From positions 1 through 5,673 of the forward strand of contig PWEU01000333.1 in assembly GCA_003554005.1 (NCBI GenBank): a stretch of 5,673 nt of DNA, written 5' to 3'. The translations under genes and the position numbers were made by a program. Shown in pieces: positions 1 to 5,620 of the stretch (position 1 is its first letter; every line of letters begins with the position of its first letter). The notes under the pieces are model-generated. The model was not told the origin of the DNA. It was given only the letters and a program-made list of their open reading frames with translations, and searched no databases. Origin of the DNA: Nitriliruptoraceae bacterium. Lineage in GTDB: Bacteria; Actinomycetota; Nitriliruptoria; Nitriliruptorales; Nitriliruptoraceae.

Positions 1-1120
1 CCTGGATCTCCGTGGTGCCTCCGCCGATGCCGGCGAGCTTGGCGTCACGCAGCGAGCGCTCGACGTGGAACTCGTCCACGTACCCCCAGCCGCCGTGCAG
101 CTGGATCGCGTCCAGCGCCGACTCCACGCCCGCCTCGCCGATGTAGGCCTTGGCCATCGCCGCCTCGGTGGAGTGCTCGATCCCCTCGTCCTTCATCCAC
201 GCCGCCTGGCGTTGGAGGAGCCGGGCGATCTCCAGCCGGAGCCGCATCTGCGCGACCTTGTGCTGGATCGCACCCAACCGGCCGATGGGCTTGCCGAAGG
301 CCTCGCGCTCCTGGGCGTAGCGCACCGACTCCTCTAGGTCGCGCTGCATGCTGCCGACGGCTGAGGCGATCATCACCGTGCGTTCCCAGTCGAAGCACTC
401 GAACCCGATCTTCCACAGCGCGGACCCGACGTCGCCCAGGATCTGCGAAGCGTGGACCTCCACGTCATCGAGGGAGAGCTCCACCGTCGGTGAGGTGCGG
501 TTGCCGAGCTTCTTCAACTCCTTGGACACCTCGAACCCGGGTGTGCCCCTCTCGACGAGGAACGCGGTGAAGGCCTGTCCTGCGGGAGCTTCGGGATCGG
601 TGCGGGCGATCACGGTCACGACCTCGGCCAGCGAGCCGTTGGTGATGAAGGTCTTGGTCCCGTTCAGCACGTAGGTGTCGCCGTGTCGCTCCGCGCGGGT
701 CTTCATGCTCGCGGTGTCGGAACCGGCGTCGGGCTCGGTGATCGCGAAGGCGCCGACGGTCTCGCCGGCGGCGAGCTTGGGCAACCAGCGCTGCTTCTGC
801 TCCTCGGTGCCGTGCAGGGCGATGGGCATCGCCCCGATCGTCAGGTGCGCGCCGAGGGAGAGGTTCAACCCCGCGTCCCGTCCGCCGTAGGCCAGGCCCT
901 CCATGGCCAGCCCCGTGGTCAGCACGTCGGCGCCCGAGCCCCCGTACTCCGGCGGGACGGGCAGGCCGGTGAGCCCGAACCCCGCCACCTGCTTCCACAC
1001 GTCCCAGTCCCAGGTTCCCGCCCGGTCCCGGTCCAGCACGCCCGGCTCGACGTGCTCGCGGGCGAACGCGCGCACGGAGCCCAGGAACGCCTCCTGCTCC
1101 TCGCTCAGACGGAAGTCCAT
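1..1120 (-). CDS. Acyl-CoA dehydrogenase, C-terminus cut by window edge
   Basis: FAD-dependent flavoenzyme that would oxidise an acyl-CoA to the trans-2-enoyl-CoA in the cytoplasm, passing electrons to electron-transfer flavoprotein. 373 residues are visible from the ATG at 1120; family members are about 380-390 long, so only a few residues are missing. The N-terminal helical domain opens MDFRLSEEQEAF. The first family signature, ITEPDAGSD, lies at about residues 127-135, and the second, QLHGGWGY, at 340-347. REAFGKPIG lies between them in the C-terminal helical domain. The last visible motif, IGGGTTEIQ, has Gly where medium- and short-chain enzymes carry the catalytic Glu (YEGT). A Glu stands instead at residue 246 in FDWER, the position used by isovaleryl- and long-chain acyl-CoA dehydrogenases. 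The start is well supported: GAGGGAG ends 6 bases upstream. It lies 114 bases downstream of the regulator on the same strand. Family assignment is firm; the substrate is inferred and not fixed. Confidence 0.95.
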   Translation of the reverse strand, partial: MDFRLSEEQEAFLGSVRAFAREHVEPGVLDRDRAGTWDWDVWKQVAGFGLTGLPVPPEYGGSGADVLTTGLAMEGLAYGGRDAGLNLSLGAHLTIGAMPIALHGTEEQKQRWLPKLAAGETVGAFAITEPDAGSDTASMKTRAERHGDTYVLNGTKTFITNGSLAEVVTVIARTDPEAPAGQAFTAFLVERGTPGFEVSKELKKLGNRTSPTVELSLDDVEVHASQILGDVGSALWKIGFECFDWERTVMIASAVGSMQRDLEESVRYAQEREAFGKPIGRLGAIQHKVAQMRLRLEIARLLQRQAAWMKDEGIEHSTEAAMAKAYIGEAGVESALDAIQLHGGWGYVDEFHVERSLRDAKLAGIGGGTTEIQ

Positions 1121-1137
1121 GGCCTGCTCCCTCGCTC

Positions 1138-1193
1138 CCGATGCCGCCGATGACCCGGCGACACCCGCCGGCCCGTGGGCATCGTGCCATCGG
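1138..1193. promoter_or_regulatory. Compound inverted repeat between regulator and acyl-CoA dehydrogenase
   Basis: The 114-base gap holds nested inverted repeats. CGATGCC at 1139-1145 pairs with GGCATCG at 1178-1184. Inside it, CCGGCG at 1155-1160 pairs with CGCCGG at 1166-1171. CCGATG occurs twice (1138-1143 and 1147-1152) and its complement CATCGG at 1188-1193. The block ends just upstream of the ribosome binding site of the dehydrogenase. It could be an operator for a regulator, a leader RNA hairpin, or a weak terminator after the upstream regulator gene; no T-run is present. I see no convincing -35/-10 pair here. Only the repeats are observed; the function is inferred. Confidence 0.35.
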
Positions 1194-1199
1194 ACCGGT

Positions 1200-1224
1200 G
1201 GAACGGCAAAGCCAGAATCGTTCC
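1200..1224 (-). other. Short inverted repeat after the regulator stop codon
   Basis: GGAACG at 1200-1205 and CGTTCC at 1219-1224 form a 6-base-pair stem with a 13-base loop, 10 bases past the regulator stop codon on the minus strand. It may be a weak terminator or RNA-end hairpin. No T-run follows, so the call is tentative. Confidence 0.2.
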
Positions 1225-1234
1225 GAGTCGGCTC

Positions 1235-2203
1235 TCAGCGGCCGGTCGCCTTCCGCAGCAGGATCCGGACCGCCCGGCGCCCCTTGAGGTCACGGATACG
1301 TGCGACGTCGATCACCTGGTGCCCCGCGCGGTCAGCCCACCGGGCGTAGCCGGCCGGTGCGGCCTGCTCGTCGGTCAGCACCTCGAGGTGATCACCGGGA
1401 GCGAGCTCGACCATGGCACGCATCGCGGTGTGCACGCCCTGCTCCAGGGTGAGGCGGCGCGCGTCCACGGTCTCGACCGGCGAGGGCGGCGCCCCCATCC
1501 CGGTGGCATCGAGTACCACCTCGACGCGCCCACTGCGCGCCGTCGCCTCCACCGGAGCGCCCGCGGCGGCCAGGGCACCGCGCACGAAGCCGGCGGCCAG
1601 GGCATCGCCGACCTGCCCATCAACCTCGCCGATCAGCCGCAGCCCCACGTCCAGCCCCTCGATGACCGCACGGGCCTCGTCCACCTCGCTGAGCCGCACC
1701 TCGGGGAAGGCGGCCCCGAGAGCGGCGACGGCGACCACGGCGGCGGCCTGGAGGTCACGCGCCGACGCCCGTCCGGCCGCGGTCGACACCAGGCGCCGAC
1801 CCTGCTCCTCGGCGAGGATCGCGAGCTTCTCCCGGTGCTCGGCGAGCCCGGCGATCAACTGCACGACCGTGTGGACGGCGAGCTGGCTGCCCGGGGGCAC
1901 CTGCGGGTCACGGACGCCGGCGACCTGCTCCCGGGCGACGTAGACGCGGGCGGGCCGGCCGCCGCCAGGGTGCTTGCGGGTGCCGGTCACCAGCAGGCCA
2001 GCGTCAGCCAGGACGTCGAGGTGGTTCCGGGCGACGTTGGGGTGCAGCCCGAACATGTCCGCGGCCTCACGAGCGGAGACGGGACGCCCCTCGGTGCGCA
2101 GCCGGCGGTAGATCCCGGCCCGGGTCGGCACCTCCAGCACCTGCTGGACGATGGCATCGCCGTCCTGCGCCAGCGGCGAGGTCGCTGGCCGTTCTGCGCT
2201 CAT
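1235..2203 (-). CDS. Winged-helix transcriptional regulator with TusA-like C-terminal domain
   Basis: 322-residue predicted DNA-binding regulator with three parts. Residues 25-90 form an ArsR/SufR-like winged helix: helix-turn-helix at about 42-70 (VSAREAADMFGLHPNVARNH) and a basic wing with GGGRPARVY at 80-88. Residues 100-240 hold a helical region (EHREKLAILAEEQGRR) followed by an alpha/beta stretch (GFVRGALAAAGAPVEA). This recalls the effector half of SufR-like regulators, but the protein has no cysteine at all, so it cannot bind an Fe-S cluster by Cys ligands. Residues 244-319 resemble the sulfur carrier TusA: VDARRL at 246-251, APGDHLEVLTDE at 268-279, GHQVIDV at 294-300 and a terminal ILLRK. 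The TusA catalytic Cys-Pro is replaced by Leu253-Glu254. The ATG at 2203 was chosen because the winged helix begins soon after; its ribosome binding site is weak. An upstream in-frame ATG at 2329 would add 42 residues that look non-conserved. Ligand and targets are unknown. It could regulate itself or the flanking genes. Confidence 0.85.
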   Translation of the reverse strand: MSAERPATSPLAQDGDAIVQQVLEVPTRAGIYRRLRTEGRPVSAREAADMFGLHPNVARNHLDVLADAGLLVTGTRKHPGGGRPARVYVAREQVAGVRDPQVPPGSQLAVHTVVQLIAGLAEHREKLAILAEEQGRRLVSTAAGRASARDLQAAAVVAVAALGAAFPEVRLSEVDEARAVIEGLDVGLRLIGEVDGQVGDALAAGFVRGALAAAGAPVEATARSGRVEVVLDATGMGAPPSPVETVDARRLTLEQGVHTAMRAMVELAPGDHLEVLTDEQAAPAGYARWADRAGHQVIDVARIRDLKGRRAVRILLRKATGR

Positions 2204-2300
2204 GCGACGACACCGTTCGTCCGCTGTTCGACCCGCTCGTGACACGACCCACACCGGGCCCGAGCAGCCCAGAAGCCACTCCGGAGGGGTCGGCGCCGGC

Positions 2301-2330
2301 AGCCTATGGGGCGAGGTGTCGAGCGTCATC
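2301..2330 (-). promoter_or_regulatory. Possible promoter of the winged-helix regulator
   Basis: Reading the minus strand, GATGAC (2330-2325) is separated by 18 bases from TAGGCT (2306-2301), which fits the actinobacterial TANNNT -10 pattern. The -35 is a weak match to TTGACA. Transcription would start near 2294, giving a leader of about 90 bases to the ATG at 2203. If real, it rules out the upstream start at 2329 and makes the regulator independent of the hydrolase. Confidence 0.25.
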
Positions 2331-2344
2331 GACGGGCCGGGAGA

Positions 2345-3250
2345 TCACGCCGACCCTCCGAACCGGCCGCGACCTGCCACCTCGGCGACCACCTCGGCGA
2401 GGCGGGCCGAGAAGGCGGGACCGAACCCGTCCTCGGCGTGCCCGAAGCCGACCGGCTCCGCCCAGACGCGACTGGGACCGGCGCTCGACGCCGCCAGTTG
2501 CTCGGCGTCACCGACGGGGAAGTACGGATCGTCCACCCCGTGGACGGCCAGCAGTGGGACGCGGATCGACGCGGCCATCTCCGCCGGGTGCGGTGGTGGA
2601 CCCCACGCGTCCGGCCCAGCCAGCCGAACGCCGAGCGCGGCCCGGAGCCCCGCACGCCGGACGGGGCTCCGCCACAGGCGATCGAGCGCCACCATCGGGC
2701 CAGGAGGGGGTGGACTGCGGAACCATGCCGGAGCGGAGATGGTGACGACGCCAGTGGCCCCGACCGCCCGACTCGCCGCGTGGAGCACGGCGGTCCCGCC
2801 CATCGACGCGCCGACCAGCACGATGCGGTCCTGCCCCCAGGCCCGCAGCCACGCAGCGGCGGCGGCGACGTCGAGGTGCTCCCGGTCGCCGAGCGTGGAG
2901 TGTCCCGCGGAGGCTCCGTGACCTCGGAGGTCCAAGGCCAGCACGTGGACCCGCTCGGACAGCGCCTCGGCCAGCCGGACGTAGGCCGGCTTGGTCCGGC
3001 TGGCGGCGAAACCGTGGGCCAGGACCACGGCACCACAGGCGTCCGACGGCCCGGACAGGTACGACGCCGCCAGCGCGGTGCCATCAGCGGCCCGCAGCCG
3101 GACACCGAGGTGGTCGCGGATGAAGCCGCCGACCAGTCCCCTGGCCTCGGCGAAGCGGCGTACCGGGCCCCTTTGCGCCGCAGCGACCATGGCGCGCGCC
3201 TCGTGGGAGCGAACCGACGCCGGGTGGACGGGACGGGGGGATGCTGGCAT
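2345..3250 (-). CDS. Alpha/beta-hydrolase fold protein
   Basis: 301-residue serine hydrolase of the alpha/beta fold, probably an esterase or lipase-like enzyme; the substrate cannot be read from sequence. The oxyanion-hole motif LAHGF lies at 77-81, DLRGHG at 107-112, the nucleophile elbow GASMG at 147-151 (Ser149), the likely acid in HGVDDPYFP (Asp240 or Asp241) and the catalytic His in GFGHAEDGF (His271). The lid between strand 6 and the acid is short and proline-rich (SPPPPGP, about 179-185). No signal peptide or membrane segment is evident, so it is likely cytoplasmic. The ATG at 3250 has a purine-rich GGGAG about 3 bases upstream, which is close. The ATGs at 3286 (313 residues) and 3190 (281 residues) are alternatives; the core fold begins only near residue 45, so all remain possible. 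It is divergent from glnR and upstream of the regulator on the same strand with a 141-base gap. Confidence 0.9.
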   Translation of the reverse strand: MPASPRPVHPASVRSHEARAMVAAAQRGPVRRFAEARGLVGGFIRDHLGVRLRAADGTALAASYLSGPSDACGAVVLAHGFAASRTKPAYVRLAEALSERVHVLALDLRGHGASAGHSTLGDREHLDVAAAAAWLRAWGQDRIVLVGASMGGTAVLHAASRAVGATGVVTISAPAWFRSPPPPGPMVALDRLWRSPVRRAGLRAALGVRLAGPDAWGPPPHPAEMAASIRVPLLAVHGVDDPYFPVGDAEQLAASSAGPSRVWAEPVGFGHAEDGFGPAFSARLAEVVAEVAGRGRFGGSA

Positions 3251-3415
3251 GCTCTCCCACGGTAGCCCCGGCGACGAAGCCCGCACCGGTTGGTGCGACG
3301 TGCCGGGGCGCTGGCGTGTTCGGCGCTGCCGTGACCACGCCTACCGCCACGCGAGGAACTGCGCGCGGGTCTGGCTGGCGGCCGACCCCCACCCCGGACG
3401 ACGAGGAGCGACAGG
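3251..3415. promoter_or_regulatory. Divergent spacer between hydrolase and glnR
   Basis: The 165 bases between the two divergent starts must hold promoters in both directions. On the minus strand, TACCGT (3264-3259) fits the TANNNT -10 pattern and ends 8 bases before the hydrolase ATG at 3250, so that message would be leaderless or nearly so; no good -35 is visible. For glnR, TTCGGC (3319-3324), 17 bases, then TACCGC (3342-3347) is a poor candidate. No clear GlnR box (GTnAC-n6-GAAAC) was found. The glnR ribosome binding site, GAGGAG at 3403-3408, is strong. Confidence 0.3.
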
Positions 3416-4135
3416 GTGCACCTGCTGGTGCTCACCGAGAAGGCCGGTGGCAGCGCCGCGCTGCTGCCCGGTCTCGAGTTCCTCGACCACACGGTGCAGG
3501 AGCTCCCGCTGGAACCGGACTCACTCCATGCCATCAGCCGGTGTGACCTCGTGCTGGTCGACGCCACCGCCGACCTGCGGCGGGCCGCCGGCGCGAGCCG
3601 AGCCGCCTCGTTGCACGAGCGGGCGAAGCCGGTGCTCATCGTGATCGCCGAAGGTGCCCTGGCAGCGATGAAGATGTCCTGGGGCTTCGACGACTGGCTG
3701 CTGCCCCACTGCTCGCCCGCGGAGCTCGAGACCCGACTGCGGCTGGCCACGGACCGTGCCACGGCGGAGGCGCCACAACGTGCCGCCAACGTCGGGGACC
3801 TGGTCGTCGACGAGGACAGCTACCAGGTCCGGCTCCGCGGACAGCCGCTGGATCTGACCTTCAAGGAGTTCGAGCTGCTGAAGGCGTTGGCGAACTCCCC
3901 GAACCGGGTCTTCACGCGGGAGCTGCTGCTCCAGGAGGTGTGGGGCTACGACTACTTCGGCGGCTCTCGCACGGTCGACGTCCACGTGCGGCGGCTGCGT
4001 GCGAAGCTCGGCCCCGAGTACGAGCAGATGATCGTGACCGTCCGCGGGGGGGGCTACAAGCTGGTGCCGCCGGGCCAACGCGTGCACCGCGGCCCCGAGG
4101 ACGCGGTCGATGACGAGCGGGTCACGGTGTCCTGA
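3416..4135 (+). CDS. glnR: GlnR, orphan OmpR-family nitrogen regulator
   Basis: 239-residue transcription factor that in actinobacteria controls ammonium assimilation and other nitrogen genes. Residues 1-115 form a receiver-like domain. It opens MHLLVLTEK without the acidic pair of true receivers but keeps Asp49 in LVLVDATADL, the position of the structural, normally unphosphorylated Asp of GlnR. The stretch EGALAAMKMSWGFDDWLL (79-96) and ELETRLRLAT (103-112) closely match the GlnR family from memory. Residues 126-218 are the OmpR/PhoB winged helix: LDLTFKEFELLKAL, RVFTRELLLQEVWGYDYFGG and the recognition helix TVDVHVRRLRAKLG (186-199). The start is a GTG with GAGGAG 7 bases upstream, which makes it firm. 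No sensor kinase gene is adjacent, as expected for an orphan regulator. One oddity is that the usual RGVGY or RNVGY of the wing reads RGGGY, encoded by a run of eight G. It converges on mshD, its neighbour in mycobacteria too. MtrA or RegX3 are less likely because their receivers keep the acidic pocket. Confidence 0.9.
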   Translation: MHLLVLTEKAGGSAALLPGLEFLDHTVQELPLEPDSLHAISRCDLVLVDATADLRRAAGASRAASLHERAKPVLIVIAEGALAAMKMSWGFDDWLLPHCSPAELETRLRLATDRATAEAPQRAANVGDLVVDEDSYQVRLRGQPLDLTFKEFELLKALANSPNRVFTRELLLQEVWGYDYFGGSRTVDVHVRRLRAKLGPEYEQMIVTVRGGGYKLVPPGQRVHRGPEDAVDDERVTVS

Positions 4136-4145
4136 CCAACGGTCA
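4133..4145 (+). other. Small inverted repeat overlapping the glnR stop codon
   Basis: TGACC at 4133-4137 (including the glnR stop codon) and GGTCA at 4141-4145 form a 5-base-pair stem with a 3-base loop. Its right arm overlaps by two bases the left arm of the larger hairpin at 4144-4179, so the two cannot form fully at once. Confidence 0.3.
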
Positions 4146-4179
4146 CCGGGGCGGCGCTCAGTGGGCCGTCGCCCCGGTG
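4144..4179. terminator. Bidirectional terminator hairpin between glnR and mshD
   Basis: CACCGGGGCGGCG at 4144-4156 pairs with CGTCGCCCCGGTG at 4167-4179 over 13 positions, one of them a G.T wobble, with a 10-base loop. It starts 8 bases after the glnR stop and spans the mshD stop codon (4160-4158), so it lies at the 3' end of both converging messages. There is no T-run on either side, which is common for actinobacterial terminators. Confidence 0.65.
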
Positions 4180-5144
4180 TCACTGCCGACCGCGATGTCC
4201 TCCCACCGCGTCGTGAAACCGTGCCGCTGGTAGAGGCGGACGGCACGCTCGTTGGCGGCGTCGACCCACAGGACGACCTCGTCGCACCCGATGTCTGCGA
4301 GGTGGCAGACGCCAGCGTGCAGCAGCGCCGGACCGACACCGCGGCCCTGGGCGCGGGGGTGCACGGCGAGGTTGTACACCTCACCCGAGCCGGCGCCACG
4401 GCGCTTGAGCCAGTGGAGGCCAGCGATCGTGCCGTCGGGTTCAGCAGCCACGAGGAGATCCTCGGGTCGGAACCAGGACCAACTGCGCCGCCCGCGGAAG
4501 CGCGCGAGGTCCCAGCCGCCGTCATCGGTGCCGTCGTAGGCCGCCGCGAGCACCGCGACCACCTCGGCATCGTCGTGGTCCGGCACGTACGCGCGCACGA
4601 TCGTGCCGGCCGCCGTGAGCCGCTCCAGGGCCACGGCGCCCACGGGGTCGTCGGTGGGGAGCGCGCGAGAGAGGACGTAGAGCCGGCGCTCCACACGGAA
4701 GCCGGCGGCCGCGGCCGCGTCGTGCTCCGCTGGGCCGACGGCACGCATCCATACCTGGACGTGGGGCACGTCGAGCCCAGCAGCCAGGTTGCGAGCGGCC
4801 ATCAGGGCCCGTGCGGTGACCCGCTCTGCGTCGCGGATCGGCCGCCGCACCGCGACGTCCCCGCTCCCCCGGCCAGCCTCAGACGAGGCTGTGACCGCGG
4901 TGTAGGCGACCGCCTCAGTGCCGCGGCACAGCAGAGCCGAGCGCCAGTTCGTTGGGCGAGTCCCGCCGCTGGCCAGGACATCGAGCCGCTCGCGCTCGGA
5001 CTCGTCGACCAGCGGCAGCCCGGCCGCACGCTCGGCATCGTCCAGCAGCCAGAGGACCTCGCGCAGGTGGTCGGCGGCGTCGAGCACGACCACCTCGGCG
5101 TCGCCTGCTGGGTCGACTGCCGGATCGGGTGGTGAGGTGGGCAC
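4158..5144 (-). CDS. mshD: Mycothiol synthase (MshD), tandem GNAT acetyltransferase
   Basis: Cytoplasmic enzyme that acetylates Cys-GlcN-Ins with acetyl-CoA, the last step of mycothiol synthesis, giving the main thiol buffer of actinobacteria. At 328 residues it has the size of a double GNAT protein; known MshD proteins are about 300-320. The N-terminal GNAT half (about 15-165) is degenerate, with no clear Q/RxxGxG/A motif. The C-terminal half (about 180-318) has the acetyl-CoA pyrophosphate-binding motif QGRGVG at 266-271, within VYNLAVHPRAQGRGVG. AGLHWLK at 241-247, HLADIGCDEVVLWVDAAN at 281-298 and AVRLYQRHGF at 301-310 match MshD from memory. The GTG start at 5144 is preceded by AGGAG with a 6-base gap. 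The frame stays open to an ATG at 5303, but the extra 53 residues look non-coding. Its position next to glnR, as in Mycobacterium, supports the name, though here the two genes converge. A possible minus-strand -10, TACGGT, lies at 5224-5219, about 75 bases upstream. No -35 is obvious. Confidence 0.9.
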   Translation of the reverse strand: MPTSPPDPAVDPAGDAEVVVLDAADHLREVLWLLDDAERAAGLPLVDESERERLDVLASGGTRPTNWRSALLCRGTEAVAYTAVTASSEAGRGSGDVAVRRPIRDAERVTARALMAARNLAAGLDVPHVQVWMRAVGPAEHDAAAAAGFRVERRLYVLSRALPTDDPVGAVALERLTAAGTIVRAYVPDHDDAEVVAVLAAAYDGTDDGGWDLARFRGRRSWSWFRPEDLLVAAEPDGTIAGLHWLKRRGAGSGEVYNLAVHPRAQGRGVGPALLHAGVCHLADIGCDEVVLWVDAANERAVRLYQRHGFTTRWEDIAVGSDTGATAH

Positions 5145-5241
5145 CGAGCTCTCCTGGGAGTGGGCGACCGCCCCGCAGCTCACACCCTCGGAGCGGTCGG
5201 GGACGGCATGCGCGCTGCACCGTAGATGGGTACCGCTGCGG

Positions 5242-5271
5242 TTGGCGAGGTGTGGCCGTGACGGGTAGTCT
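5242..5271 (+). promoter_or_regulatory. Promoter of the tRNA-Lys gene
   Basis: TTGGCG at 5242-5247, an 18-base spacer and TAGTCT at 5266-5271 form a good actinobacterial housekeeping promoter. Transcription would begin near 5278, about 28 bases before the mature tRNA. An 11-base palindrome, ACCGC-T-GCGGT (5232-5242), abuts the -35. The opposite strand here is upstream of mshD. Confidence 0.6.
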
Positions 5272-5280
5272 CCGCGCGCT

Positions 5281-5294
5281 GCTCCCACGGGAGC
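5281..5294 (+). other. Leader hairpin before tRNA-Lys
   Basis: GCTCCC at 5281-5286 and GGGAGC at 5289-5294 are perfect complements separated by AC. They would form a hairpin at the very 5' end of the predicted precursor, 11 bases before the mature tRNA. It may protect the precursor or affect RNase P processing. Confidence 0.4.
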
Positions 5295-5305
5295 TGTCAG
5301 CACCT

Positions 5306-5378
5306 GGGCCGCTAGCTCAACTGGCAGAGCATCGGACTTTTAATCCGCTGGTTGCGGGTTCGAGTCCCGCGCGGCCTA
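5306..5378 (+). tRNA. tRNA-Lys (anticodon TTT)
   Basis: A full cloverleaf of 73 bases reading lysine codons AAA and AAG. The acceptor arm is GGGCCGC (5306-5312) with GCGGCCT (5371-5377), closed by a G.T wobble at the end. The D stem is GCTC/GAGC, the anticodon loop CTTTTAA is at 5337-5343 with anticodon 5339-5341, and the T arm is GCGGG-TTCGAGT-CCCGC. The discriminator is A5378. CCA is not encoded (CG follows). The outermost anticodon-stem pair is a T-C mismatch (5332 and 5348). Confidence 0.97.
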
Positions 5379-5420
5379 CGAGCGGCTCTGTGCGCCGCGG
5401 TACGATCAGCAGCATCGCAA

Positions 5421-5495
5421 GGACCTGTGGAGCAGCTTGGAGTGCTCGCCACCCTGTCAAGGTGGAGGTCGCGGGTTCAAATCCCGTCAGGTCCG
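5421..5495 (+). tRNA. tRNA-Asp (anticodon GTC)
   Basis: A full cloverleaf of 75 bases for aspartate. The acceptor arm GGACCTG/CAGGTCC is perfectly paired. The D arm is GAGC-AGCTTGGAGT-GCTC, the anticodon stem CCACC/GGTGG with loop CTGTCAA at 5454-5460 and anticodon at 5456-5458. The T arm GCGGG-TTCAAAT-CCCGT has one G.T pair. The discriminator is G5495, as expected for Asp, and CCA is not encoded. It lies 42 bases after tRNA-Lys. TACGAT at 5401-5406 could be its own -10, but no -35 stands out, so co-transcription with Lys is likely. Confidence 0.97.
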
Positions 5496-5500
5496 CTCCC

Positions 5501-5524
5501 GCGGCCGGTCCACGGACCGGCCGC
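5501..5524 (+). terminator. Strong hairpin after tRNA-Asp
   Basis: GCGGCCGGTCC at 5501-5511 and GGACCGGCCGC at 5514-5524 are perfect complements separated by AC, in practice a 10-base-pair stem with a CACG loop. It begins 5 bases after the tRNA-Asp end. CGTCGTTCC follows, with no T-run. It is probably an intrinsic terminator, but it could be a processing stem if tRNA-Phe is made from the same transcript. Confidence 0.55.
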
Positions 5525-5580
5525 CGTCGTTCCAGGCCCGTCCGCGCGTGCCGCACCACACGCGGCGATCCCGGTGGCGA

Positions 5581-5620
5581 CGCCGCTTCGGCGGAGGGAC
5601 GACGCCACCTCGGTGGTGTC
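5581..5620 (+). other. Two hairpins in the spacer before tRNA-Phe
   Basis: CCGC-TTCG-GCGG at 5583-5594 is a short stem capped by a stable UUCG tetraloop. GACGCCACC (5601-5609) and GGTGGTGTC (5612-5620) pair over 9 positions with one G.T and end two bases before the tRNA-Phe acceptor. In the rest of the 127-base spacer (5496-5622) I see no convincing promoter and no gene. Confidence 0.4.

Noticed and set aside
1175..2242. Long plus-strand open frame of 355 codons
   Set aside because: It lies antisense to the winged-helix regulator. Its composition is low in complexity and matches no motif, while the minus-strand frame has clear domains. Such shadows are normal at this GC content.
2204..2329. 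42-residue N-terminal extension of the regulator, starting at 2329
   Set aside because: There is no ribosome binding site, the residues show no recognisable domain, and a possible promoter overlaps the start. The ATG at 2203 places the winged helix at a normal distance from the N-terminus.
2326..3789. Long minus-strand open frame of 487 codons
   Set aside because: It runs through the hydrolase in another frame and then antisense to glnR. It is rich in Arg, Ser and Pro, has no motif and crosses two well-supported genes.
3521..5135. Further long frames antisense to glnR or mshD on both strands
   Set aside because: Both regions are fully explained by glnR and mshD, with ribosome binding sites and conserved motifs. 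The other frames have repetitive, motif-free translations.
5145..5303. 53-residue N-terminal extension of MshD, starting at 5303
   Set aside because: The GTG at 5144 has a strong AGGAG at good spacing and gives a family-typical length. The extension would run to within a few bases of tRNA-Lys and through its promoter.
5501..5620. CRISPR-like repeats in the tRNA spacer
   Set aside because: The repeats are inverted hairpins of different sequence, not regularly spaced direct repeats.
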